Notes: generated by a model not told the origin, from the sequence alone. A stretch of 64,000 nucleotides of DNA from Hydractinia symbiolongicarpus (GCF_029227915.1 NC_079876.1:14880001-14944000), one strand, 5' to 3'. Shown: positions 20,535 through 32,062, numbered from the stretch's first letter. Numbers and translations: made by a program.

Positions 20535-20824
20535 CTAAACTCATATGAATTACTCAAAATCTAACCTCTTTATCTGTGTGATTAAAGGTCTCCTATCACG
20601 AAAACAACCATGTTTTGTTTTGAAAGTAATACTTGAAGCATTATGGAGAGACGCATTTATTATTCATTTACCAAAACTGTTTCTTTATGCGTTTCGAAAT
20701 TTGTTTTATTTTGCGAAATAATTAATATTTCGGAATAGCCGTTTATCCTTGTTTCCGATCAATAGCGTCATTTGAAACTGTTTCTCTTTTTATAGCATAA
20801 TCAAAACATATCTTTTAAAACAAT

Positions 20825-20897
20825 GCTTCCGTGGCCTAATGGATTAGGCATCGGCCTCTTAAGCTGGGGATTGCGGTCTCGAGTCCTGTCGGAGTTG
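20825..20897 (+). pseudogene. tRNA-like, CTT at anticodon
   Basis: The loop is CTCTTAA with stem TCGGC/GCTGG intact. The B box is damaged (GCGGTCTCGAG) and the 3' end reads GGAGTTG. Confidence 0.6.
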
Positions 20898-21176
20898 CTC
20901 AAGTCATATGAAATATTTAAAATCTATTTTCTTTATCTGTGTCGTTAAAGGCATCCTGTTCCGAAAACAACCATGACTTGTTTCGAAAGTAATACTTGAG
21001 AAGTACATTTATTTAACATTCACCAAAACTGTTTCTTGATGCGCTTTGAAGTTTGTCTCATGTTGTTAAATTATGGATACTTTAGAATAACAGTTTGTCC
21101 TTGTCTCCGATCAATAGCCTCATTTCAATCTCTTTCTCCTGTTATAGCATAACCAAAAGGTATCTTTTAAAACTAT

Positions 21177-21249
21177 GCCTCCCTGGCCTAATGGATAAGG
21201 CCTAGGCCTCCCAAGCCGGGGATTGCGGGTTCAAATCCCGTCGGAGGTG
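21177..21249 (+). pseudogene. tRNA-like, CCC at anticodon
   Basis: The loop is CTCCCAA, a glycine-type anticodon. C7 faces C66, A28 faces G42, and G57 is A. Confidence 0.6.
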
Positions 21250-21529
21250 CTCAAGTCAGGTAAATTACACAGCTTAAACCCTCCGTATGTGTAAAAGTTA
21301 AGACGTCCTGTCCTGTAAAAGGCCAACTTCTGTTTAGGCACTGAAACAATCATGATAATGGCTCTTATTGATCATCTACCAAGGCCGCTTCTTTTTCACC
21401 TTTCGAAAATTGTCTCATCTTTTGATATCATGAATACTTTAGAATAAACGTTTATCCTTGCTTCTGATCAATTGCCATTTTGTTACCTCTTTTTCTTGTA
21501 ATATAATTAAAAATAAACATTTAAAAGAA

Positions 21530-21602
21530 GCGTCCGTGGCCTAATGAATAAGGCATCGGTGTCTTAACCCGTGGATTGCGGTGTCGAGTCCCATCAAAGG
21601 AG
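21530..21602 (+). pseudogene. Class B tRNA-like, CTT at anticodon
   Basis: It has GCGTCCG at the 5' end, CCCGT at 39-43 and a CAAAGGA 3' strand, a subtype shared with 34764 and 59213. Confidence 0.8.
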
Positions 21603-21893
21603 CTCAAGTCATAGAAATAACTTAAAACCTATCCTCTTTATCTGTGTTGTTAAAGGTATCCTATCACGAAAACAACCATGTTTTGTTTTGAAAGTAATAC
21701 TTGACGCATTATGGAGAGGTACATTTATTATTCATTTACCAGCACAGTTTCTTCATGCGCTTCGAAATTTGTCCCATGTTGTGAAATTATGGATACTTTA
21801 GAATAACCCTTTATCCTTGTTTCCGATCAATATCCTCATTTCAAGCTCTTTCCCTTTTCATAGTATAATCAAAAACATGTCTTTTAAAACTAT

Positions 21894-21966
21894 GCCTCCG
21901 TGGCCTAATGGATAAGGCATCGGCCTCCTAAGCCGGGGATTGCGGGTTAGAGTCCCGTCGGAGGTG
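21894..21966 (+). tRNA. tRNA-Arg(CCT), C56A
   Basis: It is consensus except for T loop TTAGAGT, which hits the invariant C56 of the B box. Confidence 0.7.
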
Positions 21967-22261
21967 CTCAACTAATATGAAATACTTAAAACGTATCCTC
22001 TTTATCTGTGTCGTTAAGGGCATCCTGTCCCGACTACAACCATGATCTGTTTCGAAAGTAATACTAGAGAAATTCATTTAATTATCATTTACTTCTTGAT
22101 CATTTACCAACACTGTTTTTTCATGCGCTTCAAAATTTGTCTCATGTTGTGAAATTATGGATACTTTAGAATAACCGTTTATCCTTGTTTCCGATCAATA
22201 TCCTCATTTGAAGCTCTTTCCCTTTTTATGGTATAATCAAAAACATGTCTTTTATAACTAT

Positions 22262-22334
22262 GCCTCCGTGGCCTAATGGATAGGGCATCGGCCTCCTAAG
22301 CCGGGGATTGCGGGTTCGAGTCCCGTCGGAGGTG
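22262..22334 (+). tRNA. tRNA-Arg(CCT), intact
   Basis: The single change, A22 to G, gives a T13-G22 wobble pair. Confidence 0.88.
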
Positions 22335-22749
22335 CTCAACTAATATGAAATACTTAAAACGTATCCTCTTTTTCTGTGTCGTTAAGGGCATCCTGTCCAG
22401 AGAACAACCATGATCTGTTTCGAAAGTAATACTAGAGAAATTCATTTAATTATCATTTACTTCTTGATGCGCTTCGAAATTTGTCAGAATTTGTGAAATT
22501 ATGGATACTTTAGAATAACCGTTTATCCTTGTTTCCGATCAATAGCCTCATTTCAACATCGGTTTAGGCACAAAGAGTTGCTCTTATTGATCATCTACCA
22601 ACGCCGCTGCTTTTTCACCTTTCGAAATTTGTCTCATCTTCTGATATCATGAATATTTTAAAATAAACGTTTATCCTTGCTTCTGATCAATTGCGATTTT
22701 GTTAGCTCTTTTTCTTGCAATATAATTAAAAATATACATTTTAAACGAA

Positions 22750-22822
22750 GCATCCGTGGTCTAATGAATAAGGCATCGGTGTCTTAACCCAGGGATTGCG
22801 GTGTCGAGTCTCATCGAAGGAG
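22750..22822 (+). pseudogene. Class B tRNA-like, CTT at anticodon
   Basis: GCATCCG start, D stem GTCT, 39-43 CCCAG. It lies 488 bp after the previous copy because the spacer between is a fused, tRNA-less one (junction near 22556). Confidence 0.8.
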
Positions 22823-23113
22823 CTCAAGTCATAAAAATTACTTAAAACCTATCCTCTTTATCGGTGTCGTTAAAGGTATCCTGTCCCGAAAACAACCATG
22901 ATCTGTTTTGAAAGTAATATTTTAAGCATTCTTGAGAAATACATTTATTTATCATTTACCAAAACTGTTTTTTCATGAGCTTCTAAATTTGTCTCATGTT
23001 GTGAAATTATGGATACTTTAGAATAACCGTTTGTCCTTGTTTCCGATCAATAGCCTCATTTCAATCTCTTTCTCCTTTTACAGTATAATCAAAGACATGC
23101 CTTTTAAAACTAT

Positions 23114-23186
23114 GACTCCGTGGCCTAATGGATAAGGCATCGGCTTCCTAAGACGGGGATTGTGGGTCCGAGACCCGTCGGAGGTG
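23114..23186 (+). pseudogene. Class E tRNA-Arg(CCT)-like
   Basis: A2 faces G71 and G30 faces A40. The T arm GTGGG-TCCGAGA-CCCGT alters the B box. CCT and A20 are kept. Confidence 0.6.
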
Positions 23187-23338
23187 CTCAAGTCATATGC
23201 TTTGCTTCAAAATTAGTCTCATGTTGTGAAATTATGGATACTTTAGAATAACCGTTTATCCTTGTTTCCGATCAATATCCTCATTTCAAGCTCTTTCCCT
23301 TTTCATAGTATAATCAAAAACATGTCTTTTAAAACTAT

Positions 23339-23411
23339 GCCTCCGTGGCCTAATGGATAAGGCATCGGCCTCCTAAGCCGGGGATTGCGGGTTCGAGTCC
23401 CGTCGGAGGTG
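23339..23411 (+). tRNA. tRNA-Arg(CCT), consensus
   Basis: Perfect class A copy (TTCGAGT loop), 225 bp after the preceding E copy because that spacer is shortened at the ATATGCTTTGC junction. Confidence 0.92.
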
Positions 23412-23826
23412 CTCAACTAATATGAAATACTTAAAACGTATCCTCTTTATCTGTGTCGTTAAGGGCATCCTGTCCCGAGAACAACCATGATCTGTTTCGA
23501 AAGTAATACTAGAGAAATTTATTTAATTATCATTTACTTCTTGATGCGCTTCGAAATTTGTCAGAAGTTGTGAAATTATGGATACTTTAGAATAACCGTT
23601 TATCCTTGTTTCCGATCAATAGCCTCATTTCAACATCGGTTTAGGCACAAATAGTTGCTCTTATTGATCATCTACCAACGCCGCAGCTTTTTCACCTTTC
23701 GAAATTTGTCTCATCTTCTGATATCATGAATATTTTAAAATAAACGTTTATCCTTGCTTCTGATCAATTGCGATTTTGTTAGCTCTTTTTCTTGCAATAT
23801 AATTAAAAATATACATTTTAAACGAA

Positions 23827-23899
23827 GCATCCGTGGCCTAATGAATAAGGCATCGGTGTCTTAACCCAGGGATTGCGGTGTCGAGTCTCATCGAAGGAG
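23827..23899 (+). pseudogene. Class B tRNA-like, CTT at anticodon
   Basis: GCATCCG start and CCCAG at 39-43; it follows a fused 488-bp step. Confidence 0.8.
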
Positions 23900-24190
23900 C
23901 TCAAGTCATTAAAATTACTTAAAACCTATATTCTTTATCGGTGTCGTTAAAGTTATCCTGTCCCGAAAACAACCATGAACTGTTTTGAAAGTAATATTTA
24001 AAGCATTCTTGAGCAATACATTTATTTATCATTTACCAAAACTGTTTTTTCATGAGCTTCGAAATTTGTCTCATGTTGTGAAATTATGGATACTTTAGAA
24101 TAACCGTTTATCCTTGTTTCCGATCAATAGCCTCATTTCAAGCACTATCTCCTTTTACAGTATAATCAAAGACATGCCTTTTAAAACTAT

Positions 24191-24263
24191 GACTCCGTGG
24201 CCTAATGGATAAGGCATCGGCCTCCTAAGCCGGGGATTGCGGGTTCGAGTCCCGTCGGAGGTG
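24191..24263 (+). tRNA. tRNA-Arg(CCT), A2 variant
   Basis: It is consensus apart from GACTCCG (A2 against G71): an E-type 5' end on an A body. Confidence 0.78.
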
Positions 24264-24554
24264 CTCAACTAATATGAAATACTTAAAACCTCTCCTCTTT
24301 ATCTGCGTCGTTAAAGGTATCCTGTCCCGAAAACAACCATTAACTGTTTTGAAAGTAATATTTAAAGCATTCTTGAGAAATACATTTATTTATCATTTAC
24401 CAAAACTGTTTTTTCATGAGCTTCTAAATTTGTCTCATGTTGTGAAATTATGGATACTTTAGAATAACCGTTTGTCCTTGTTTCCGATCAATAGCCTCAT
24501 TTCAATCTCTTTCTCCTTTTACAGTATAATCAAAGACATGCCTTTTAAAACTAT

Positions 24555-24627
24555 GACTCCGTGGCCTAATGGATAAGGCATCGGCTTCCTAAGACGGGGA
24601 TTGTGGGTCCGAAACCCGTCGGAGGTG
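24555..24627 (+). pseudogene. Class E tRNA-Arg(CCT)-like
   Basis: This is the counterpart of 23114 at +1441, with TCCGAAA in the T loop. Confidence 0.6.
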
Positions 24628-24779
24628 CTCAAGTCATATGCTTCGGTTCAAAATTAGTCTCATGTTGTGAAATTATGGATACTTTAGAATAACCGTTTAT
24701 CCTTGTTTCCGATCAATATCCTCATTTCAAGCTCTTTCCCTTTTCATAGTATAATCAAAAACATGTCTTTTAATACTAT

Positions 24780-24852
24780 GCCTCCGTGGCCTAATGGATA
24801 AGGCATCGGCCTCCTAAGCCGGGGATTGCGGGTTCGAGTCCCGTCGGAGGTG
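24780..24852 (+). tRNA. tRNA-Arg(CCT), consensus
   Basis: Perfect class A copy, counterpart of 23339 at +1441. Confidence 0.92.
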
Positions 24853-25267
24853 CTCAACTAATATGAAATACTTAAAACGTATCCTCTTTATCTGTGTCGT
24901 TAAGGGCATCCTGTCCCGAGAACAACCATGATCTGTTTCGAAAGTAATACTAGAGAAATTCATTTAATTATCATTTACTTCTTGATGCGCTTCGAAATTT
25001 GTCAGAAGTTGTGAAATTATGGATACTTTAGAATAACCGTTTATCCTTGTTTCCGATCAATAGCCTCATTTCAACATCGGTTTAGGCACAAATAGTTGCT
25101 CTTATTGATCATCTACCAACGCCGCTGCTTTTTCACCTTTCGAAATTTGTCTCATCTTCTGATATCATGAATATTTTAAAATAAACGTTTATCCTTGCTT
25201 CTGATCAATTGCGATTTCGTTAGCTCTTTTTCTTGCAATATAATTAAGAATATACATTTTAAACGAA

Positions 25268-25340
25268 GCATCCGTGGCCTAGTGAATAAGGCATCGGTGT
25301 CTTAACCCAGGGATTGCAGTGTCGAGTCTCATCGAAGGAG
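25268..25340 (+). pseudogene. Class B tRNA-like, CTT at anticodon
   Basis: D loop AGTGAATA and T stem GCAGT distinguish it from its +1441 partner at 23827. Confidence 0.8.
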
Positions 25341-25631
25341 CTCAAGTCATTAAAATTACTTAAAACCTATCCTCTTTATCGGTGTCGTTAAAGGTATCCT
25401 GTCCCGAAAACAACCATGAACTGTTTTGAAAGTAATATTTAAAGCATTCTTGAGAAATACATTTATTTATCATTTACCAAAACTGTTTTTTCACGCGCTT
25501 CGAAATTAGTCTCATGTTGTGAAATTATGGATACTTTAGAATAACCGTTTATCCTTGTTTCCGATTAATATCCTCATTTCAAGCTCTTTCCCTTTTCATA
25601 GTATAATCAAACACATGTCTTTTAAAACTAT

Positions 25632-25704
25632 GCCTCCGTGGCCTAATGGATAAGGCATTGGCCTCCTAAGCCGGGGATTGCCGGTTCGAGTCCCGTCGGA
25701 GGTG
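25632..25704 (+). tRNA. tRNA-Arg(CCT), near-intact
   Basis: T28-G42 wobbles in the anticodon stem; C51 faces C63 in the T stem. Confidence 0.75.
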
Positions 25705-26119
25705 CTCAACTAATATGAAATACTTAAAACCTATCCTCTTTATCTGTGTCGTTAAAGGTATCCTGTCCCGAGAACAACCATGATCTGTTTCGAAAGTAAT
25801 ACTAGAGAAATTCATTTAATTATCATTTACTTCTTGATGCGCTTCGAAATTAGTCAGAAGTTGTGAAATTATGGATACTTTAGAATAACCGTTTATCCTT
25901 GTTTCCGATCAATAGCCTCATTTCAACATCGGTTTAAGCACAAATAGTTGCTCCTTTAGATCATCTACCAACGCCGCTACTTTTTCACCTTTCGAAATTT
26001 GTCTCATCTTCTGATATCATGAATATTTTAAAATAAACGTTTATCCTTGCTTCTGATCAATTGCGATTTTGTTAGCTCTTTTTCTTGTAATATAATTAAA
26101 AATATACATTTTAAACGAA

Positions 26120-26192
26120 GCATCCGTGGCCTAATGAATAAGGCATCGGTGTCTTAACCCGGAGAATGCTGTGTCGAGTCTCATCGAAGGAG
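26120..26192 (+). pseudogene. Class B tRNA-like, CTT at anticodon
   Basis: CCCGG then AGAAT in the variable region and T stem GCTGT, a subtype seen again near 47-54 kb. Confidence 0.8.
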
Positions 26193-26483
26193 CTCAAGTC
26201 ATAAAAATTACTTAAAACCTATCCTCTTTATCTGTGTCGTTAAAGGTATCCTGTCCCGAAAACAACCATGATCTGTTTTGAAAGTAATATTTGAAGCATT
26301 CTTATGAAATACACTTATTTATCATTTACCAACACTGCTTTTTCATGCGCTTCGAAATTAGTCTCAAGTTGTGAAATTATGGATACTTTAGAATAACCGT
26401 TTATCCTTGTTTTCGAACAATAGCCTCATTTCAAGCTCTTTCTACTTTTACAGTATAATCAAAGACATGCCTTTTAAAACTAT

Positions 26484-26556
26484 GACTCCGTGGCCTAATG
26501 GATAAGGCATCGGCTTCCTAAGACGGGGATTGTGGGTCAGAGACACGTCGGAGGTG
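26484..26556 (+). pseudogene. Class E tRNA-Arg(CCT)-like
   Basis: T arm GTGGG-TCAGAGA-CACGT is more damaged than in other E copies. Confidence 0.6.
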
Positions 26557-26847
26557 CTCAAGTCATATGAATTACTCAAAATCTAACCTCTTTATCTGTG
26601 TCGTTAAAGGCATCCTGTCCCGAAAACAACCATGTTCTGTTTCGAAAGTAATTCTCGAAGCATTCTTGAGTAAGACTTTTATTGATCCTTTACCAACACT
26701 GTTTCTTTATGCATTTCAAAATTTGTCTCATGTTGTGAAATTATGGATACTTTAGAATAACCGTTGATCCTTGTTTCCGCTCAATATCCTCATTTCAAAC
26801 TCTTTCCCTTTTCATAGTATAATCAAAAACATGTCTTCTAAAACTAT

Positions 26848-26920
26848 GCCTTCGTGGCCTAATGGATAAGGCATCGGCCTCCTAAGCCGGGGATTGCGGG
26901 TTCGAGTCCCGTCGGAGGTG
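26848..26920 (+). tRNA. tRNA-Arg(CCT), intact
   Basis: The only change, C5 to T, still pairs with G68. Confidence 0.88.
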
Positions 26921-27209
26921 CTCAACTAATATGACATACTTAAAACCTATCCTCTTTATCTGTGTCGTTAAAGGTATCCTGTCCCGAAAACAACCATGTT
27001 CTGTTTCGAAAGTAACTCGAAGCATTCTTTAGAAAGTCATTTATTGATCATTTACCAACACTGTTTTTTCACGCGCTTCGAAATTAGTCTCATGTTGTGA
27101 AATTATGGATGCTTTAGAATAATCGTTTATCCTTGTTTCCGATCAATATCCTCATTTCAAGCTCTTTCCCTTTTCATAGTATAATCAAAAATATGTCTTT
27201 TAAAACTAT

Positions 27210-27282
27210 GCCTCCGTGGCCTAATGGATAAGGCATCGGTGTCTTAACCCGGGGATTGCGGTGTCGAGTCTCATCAAAGGAG
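27210..27282 (+). pseudogene. A/B chimeric tRNA-like, CTT at anticodon
   Basis: The 5' half is perfect class A (GCCTCCG, AATGGATA) and from the anticodon stem on it is class B (GTCTTAA, CCCGG, CAAAGGA). The exchange point is inside the tRNA. Confidence 0.8.
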
Positions 27283-27573
27283 CTCAAGTCATAAAAATTA
27301 CTTAAAAGCTATCCTCTTTATCTGTGTCGTTAAAGGTATCCTGTCCCGAAAACGACCATGATCTGTTTTGAAAGTAATATTTGAAGCATTCTTATGAAAT
27401 ACACTTATTTATCATTTACCAACACTGCTTTTTCATGCGCTTCGAAATTAGTCTTAAGTTGTGAAATTATGGATACTTTAGAATAACCGTTTATCCTTGT
27501 TTTCGATCAATAGCCTCATTTCAAGCTCTTATTACTTTTACAGTATAATGAAAGACATGCCTTTTAAAACTAT

Positions 27574-27646
27574 TCCTCCGTGGCCTAATGGATAAGGCAT
27601 CGGCTTCCTGAGACGGGGATTGTAGGTCCGAGTCCTGTCGGAGGTG
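27574..27646 (+). pseudogene. Class E tRNA-Arg(CCT)-like
   Basis: T1 start, loop TTCCTGA (A37 to G), and GTAGG in the T stem. Confidence 0.6.
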
Positions 27647-27937
27647 CTCAAGTCATATGAATTACTCAAAATCTAACCTCTTTATCTGTGTCGTTAAAGG
27701 CATCCTGTCCGGAAAACAACCATGTTCTGTTTCGAAAGTAATTCTCCAACCATTCTTTAGAAAGACATTTATTGATCATTTACCAACACTGTTTCCTTAT
27801 GCGTTTCGAAATTTGTCTTTATTTTCGAAGTAATGAGTGTTTCGGAATAGCCATTTATGCTTGTTTCCGATCAATAGCGTCATTTCAAACTCTTTCTTTT
27901 TTTATAGCATAATCAAAAACATATCTTTTAAAACTAT

Positions 27938-28010
27938 GCCTCCGTGGCCTAATGGATAAAGCATCGGTCTCCTAAGCCGGGGATTGCGGGTTCGAATACC
28001 GTCGGAGGTG
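27938..28010 (+). tRNA. tRNA-Arg(CCT), variant
   Basis: A23 breaks one D-stem pair, T31-G39 wobbles, and A61 faces G53. Confidence 0.55.
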
Positions 28011-28298
28011 CTCAAGTCATGTATATTACTCAACTTCAACCCTCCTTATGTGTAAAATTTAAGACGTCCTGTCCTGTAAACATCCAACTTCTTTTTACGC
28101 ACAAATAGTTGAGACAATCTTGAAAAAAGCACTTATTGATCATCTACCAACGCCGTTTCATTTTCACCTTTCGAAAATTGTCTCATCTTCTGAAATCATG
28201 AATTATTTAGAATAAAGATTTATCCTTGCTTCTGATCAATTGCGATTTTGTTAGTTCTTTTTCTTGCAATATAATTAAAAATGTAAATTTAAAACGAA

Positions 28299-28371
28299 GC
28301 GTCCGTGGCCTAATGGATAAGGCATCGGCCTCCTATGCCGGGGATTGCGGGTTGGAGTCCCGTCGGAGGTG
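28299..28371 (+). tRNA. Class G tRNA-Arg(CCT), weakened
   Basis: A20 is kept, unlike 17051, but A38 is T and C56 is G. Confidence 0.5.
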
Positions 28372-28651
28372 CTTAACTCATTTGATTTACTTGAAACCTA
28401 TCCTCTTTATCTGTGTCGGTAAAGGCATACCGTCCCGAAAGCAACCATGATCTGTTTTGAAAGTAATACTTGAGTAAGACATTTATTGATCATTTACCAA
28501 CACTGTTTCCTTATGGGTTTCGAAGTTTGTTTGTATTTTGCGAAATAACGAATCTTTCGGAATAGCTGTTTATCCCTGTTTCCGATCAATAGCTTCATTT
28601 CAAGCTCTTTCCTTTTCATAGTATAATCAAAAACATGTCTTTTAAAACTAT

Positions 28652-28724
28652 GCCTTCGTGGCCTAATGGATAAGGCATCGGCCTCCTAAGCTGGGGATGA
28701 CGAGTTCGAGTCCCGTCGGAGGTG
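28652..28724 (+). tRNA. tRNA-Arg(CCT), variant T stem
   Basis: GCCTTCG acceptor pairs by wobble; stem strand GCTGG; T stem ACGAG with A49-T65 restored and one mismatch (A52-C62). The B box is GAGTTCGAGTCC. Confidence 0.65.
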
Positions 28725-29004
28725 CTCAACACATATGAATTACTTAAAACCTATCCTCTCTACCAGTGTCGTTAAAAGCATCCTCTCCGGAAAACAACCA
28801 TGATCTGTTTTGAAAGTAATACCAGGGGAATACATTTATTTATCATTTACCAAAACTGTTTCTTGATGCCCTTCGAAGTTTGTCTCATGTTGTAAAATTA
28901 TGGATACTTTAAAATAACCGACTATCCTTGTTTCCGAACAATAGCTTCATTTCAAGCCCTTTCTCTTCTTATAGTATAATCAAAAACATATCTTTTAAAA
29001 CTAT

Positions 29005-29055
29005 GCCTCCGTGGCCTAATGGATAAGGCATCGGCCTCCTAAGCCGGGGATTGCG
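29005..29055 (+). pseudogene. 3'-truncated tRNA-Arg(CCT)
   Basis: It is perfect class A through position 51, then joins GAAAAATCAAAATCAA, which leads straight into another unit's pre-tRNA block. Confidence 0.8.
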
Positions 29056-29104
29056 AAAAATCAAAATCAATATCCTTAATCAAAAACATATCTTTTAAAA
29101 CTAT

Positions 29105-29177
29105 GCCTCCGTGGCCTAATGGATAAAGCATCGGTCTCCTAAGCCGGGGATTGCGGGTTCGAATACCGTCGGAGGTG
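29105..29177 (+). tRNA. tRNA-Arg(CCT), variant
   Basis: This is the duplicate of 27938 at +1167. Confidence 0.55.
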
Positions 29178-29465
29178 CTCAAGTCATGTATATTACTCAA
29201 CTTCAACCCTCCTTATGTGTAAAATTTAAGACGTCCTGTCCTGTAAACATCCAACTTCTTTTTAGGCACAAATAGTTGAGACAATCTTGATAAAAGCACT
29301 TATTGATCATCTACCAACGCCGTTTCATTTTCACCTTTCGAAATGTGTCTCATCTTCTGAAATCATGAATTATTTAGAATAAAGATTTATCCTTGCTTCT
29401 GATCAATTGCGATTTTGTTAGTTCTTTTTCTTGCAATATAATTAAAAATGTAAATTTAAAACGAA

Positions 29466-29538
29466 GCGTCCGTGGCCTAATGGATAAGGCATCGGCCTCC
29501 TACGCCGGGGATTGCGGGTTGGAGTCCCGTCGGAGGTG
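29466..29538 (+). tRNA. Class G tRNA-Arg(CCT), weakened
   Basis: This is the duplicate of 28299 at +1167, but with C38 instead of T38. Confidence 0.5.
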
Positions 29539-29818
29539 CTTAACTCATTTGAATTACTTGAAACCTATCCTCTTTATCTGTGTCGGTAAAGGCATACCGT
29601 CCCGAAAGCAACCATGATCTGTTTTGAAAGTAATACTTGAGTAAGACATTTATTGATCATTTACCAACACTGTTTCCTTATGGGTTTCGAAGTTTGTTTG
29701 TATTTTGCGAAATAACGAATCTTTCGGAATAGCTGTTTATCCCTGTTTCCGATCAATAGCTTCATTTCAAGCTCTTTCCTTTTCATAGTATAATCAAAAA
29801 CATGTTTTTTAAAGCTAT

Positions 29819-29891
29819 GCCTTCGTGGCCTAATGGATAAGGCATCGGCCTCCTAAGCTGGAGATGACGAGTTCCAGTCCCGTCGGAGGTG
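29819..29891 (+). tRNA. tRNA-Arg(CCT), variant T arm
   Basis: This is the duplicate of 28652 at +1167; T loop TTCCAGT also loses G57. Confidence 0.5.
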
Positions 29892-30182
29892 CTCAACACA
29901 TATGAATTACTTAAAACCTATCCCCTTTATCCGTGTCGTTAAAGGCATCCTGTTCGGAAAACAACCATGATCTATATCGAAAGTAAGACTTCAGGCATTC
30001 TTGAGTAAGACATTTATTGATCACTTACCAATACTGTTTCTTTATGCGCTTCAAAATTTGTCTCATGTTGTGAAATTATGAATGTTTCGGAATAGCCGTT
30101 TATCCTTGTTGCCGACCAATAGCGTCATTTCAAGCTCATTTCCTTTTCTTAGTATAATGAAAAACCTATCTTTTAAAATTAT

Positions 30183-30255
30183 GCCTCTGTGGCCTAATGG
30201 ATAAGGCATCGGGCTCCTAAGCCGCGGATTGCGAGTTTGAGTCCCGTCGAAGGTG
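30183..30255 (+). pseudogene. tRNA-Arg(CCT)-like
   Basis: G31 faces G39, the T arm is GCGAG-TTTGAGT, and the 3' strand is CGAAGGT. Confidence 0.6.
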
Positions 30256-30535
30256 CTAAACTCATTTGAATTACTTAAAACCTATCCTCTTTATCTGTGT
30301 CGTTAAAAGCATCCTCTCCTGAAAACAACCATGATCTGTTTTGAAAGTAATACCAGGGGAATACATTTATTTATCATTTACCAAAACTGTTTCTTGATGC
30401 CCTTCGAAGTTTGTCTCATGTTGTAAAATTATGGATACTTTAAAATAACCGACTATCCTTGTTTCCGAACAATAGCTTCATTTCAAGCCCTTTCTCTTCT
30501 TATAGTATAATCAAAAACATATCTTTTAAAACTAT

Positions 30536-30586
30536 GCCTCCGTGGCCTAATGGATAAGGCATCGGCCTCCTAAGCCGGGGATTGCG
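30536..30586 (+). pseudogene. 3'-truncated tRNA-Arg(CCT)
   Basis: It has the same breakpoint as 29005 (offset 1531), so the truncated copy was itself duplicated. Confidence 0.8.
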
Positions 30587-30635
30587 AAAAATCAAAATCA
30601 ATATCCTTAATCAAAAACATATCTTTTAAAACTAT

Positions 30636-30666
30636 GCCTCCGTGGCCTAATGGATAAAGCATCGGT
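30636..30666 (+). pseudogene. 5' fragment of tRNA-Arg
   Basis: Only the acceptor 5' strand, D arm and start of the anticodon stem remain; at ATCGGT it joins spacer sequence ACTTGAAACC. Confidence 0.75.
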
Positions 30667-30929
30667 ACTTGAAACCTATCCTCTTTATCTGTGTCGGTAA
30701 AGGCATACCGTCCCGAAAGCAACCATGATCTGTTTTGAAAGTAATACTTGAGTAAGACATTTATTGATCATTTACCAACACTGTTTCCTTATGGGTTTCG
30801 AAGTTTGTTTGTATTTTGCGAAATAACGAATCTTTCGGAATAGCTGTTTATCCCTGTTTCCGATGAATAGCTTCATTTCAAGCTCTTTCCTTTTCATAGT
30901 ATAATCAAAAACATGTCTTTTAAAACTAT

Positions 30930-31002
30930 GCCTTCGTGGCCTAATGGATAAGGCATCGGCCTCCTAAGCTGGGGATGACGAGTTCGAGTCCCGTCGGAGG
31001 TG
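30930..31002 (+). tRNA. tRNA-Arg(CCT), variant T stem
   Basis: It is identical to 28652 (offset 2278). Confidence 0.65.
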
Positions 31003-31293
31003 CTCAACACATATGAATTACTTAAAACCTATCCCCTTTATCCGTGTCGTTAAAGGCATCCTGTTCGGAAAACAACCATGATCTATATCGAAAGTAAGAC
31101 TTCAGGAATTCTTGAGTAAGACAATTATTGATCATTTACCAACACTGTTTCTTTATGCGTTTCAAAATTTGTCTCATGTTGTGAGATTATGGATGCTTTG
31201 GAATAACCGTTTATCCTTGTTTCCGATCAATAGCCTTATTTCAAGTTCTTTCTCCCTTTACAGTATAATCAAAGACAAATATTTTAAAAGAAT

Positions 31294-31366
31294 CCCTCCG
31301 TGGCCTAATAGATAAGGCATTGGCCTCCTAAGCCGGGGGTTGCGGGTCCAAGTTCCGTCGGAGGTG
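31294..31366 (+). pseudogene. tRNA-Arg(CCT)-like
   Basis: C1 start, D loop AATAGATA (G18 lost) and T loop TCCAAGT. Confidence 0.55.
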
Positions 31367-31628
31367 GTCAAGTCATATGAATTACTCAAACTCTAACCTC
31401 TTTATCTGTGTTGTTAAAGGCATCCTGTCCAGAAAGCAAGCATGATCTGTTTTGAAAGTAATCATTGATTTACCAAGAATTGTTTCTTGATGCCCTTCGA
31501 AGTTTGTCTCATGTTGTAAATTTATGGATACTTTAGAATAACCGATCATCCTTGTTTCCGATCAATAGCCTCATTTCAAGCTCTTTCTCTTTCTATAGTA
31601 CAATCAAAAACATATCTTTTAGAACTGT

Positions 31629-31701
31629 CCCTCCGTGGCCTAATGGATAAGGCATCGGCCTCCTAAGCCGGGGATTGCGGGTTCGAATCCCGTCGGAGGT
31701 G
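31629..31701 (+). tRNA. tRNA-Arg(CCT), C1 variant
   Basis: It is consensus apart from C1, which does not pair with U72. Confidence 0.75.
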
Positions 31702-31989
31702 CTCAAGCCATGTATATTACTCATCTTCAGCCCTCCTTATGTGTAAAATTTAAGACGTCCTGTCCTGCAAACATCCAACTTCTTTTTAGGCACAAATAGT
31801 TGAGACAATGTTGATAAAGGCACTTATTGATCATCTACCAACGCCGCTTCTTTTTCACCTTTCGAAATGTGTCTCATCTTCTGAAATCATGAATTATTTA
31901 GAATAAAGATTTATCCTTGCTTCTGATCAATTGCGATTTTGTTAGTTGTTTTCTTTGCAATATAATTAAAAATGTAAATTTAAAACGAA

Positions 31990-32062
31990 GCGTCCGTGGC
32001 CTAATGCATAAGGCATCGGCCTCCTAATCCGGGGATTGCGGGTCCGAGTCCCGTCAGAGGTG
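31990..32062 (+). tRNA. Class G tRNA-Arg(CCT), weakened
   Basis: It resembles 19381, with T39 instead of G39 in the anticodon stem. Confidence 0.45.

Larger units (their letters stand above)
22870..25486 (+). repeat. 1441-bp higher-order repeat, two copies
   Basis: About 22870-24045 matches 24311-25486. Each copy carries E, A and B tRNA copies, a shortened 225-bp E-to-A step and the 488-bp A-to-B step. Confidence 0.8.
27911..29922 (+). repeat. 1167-bp duplication
   Basis: About 27911-28757 recurs at 29078-29922. Between the two lies 28769-29104, which itself recurs at 30300-30635 (offset 1531). Confidence 0.8.
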
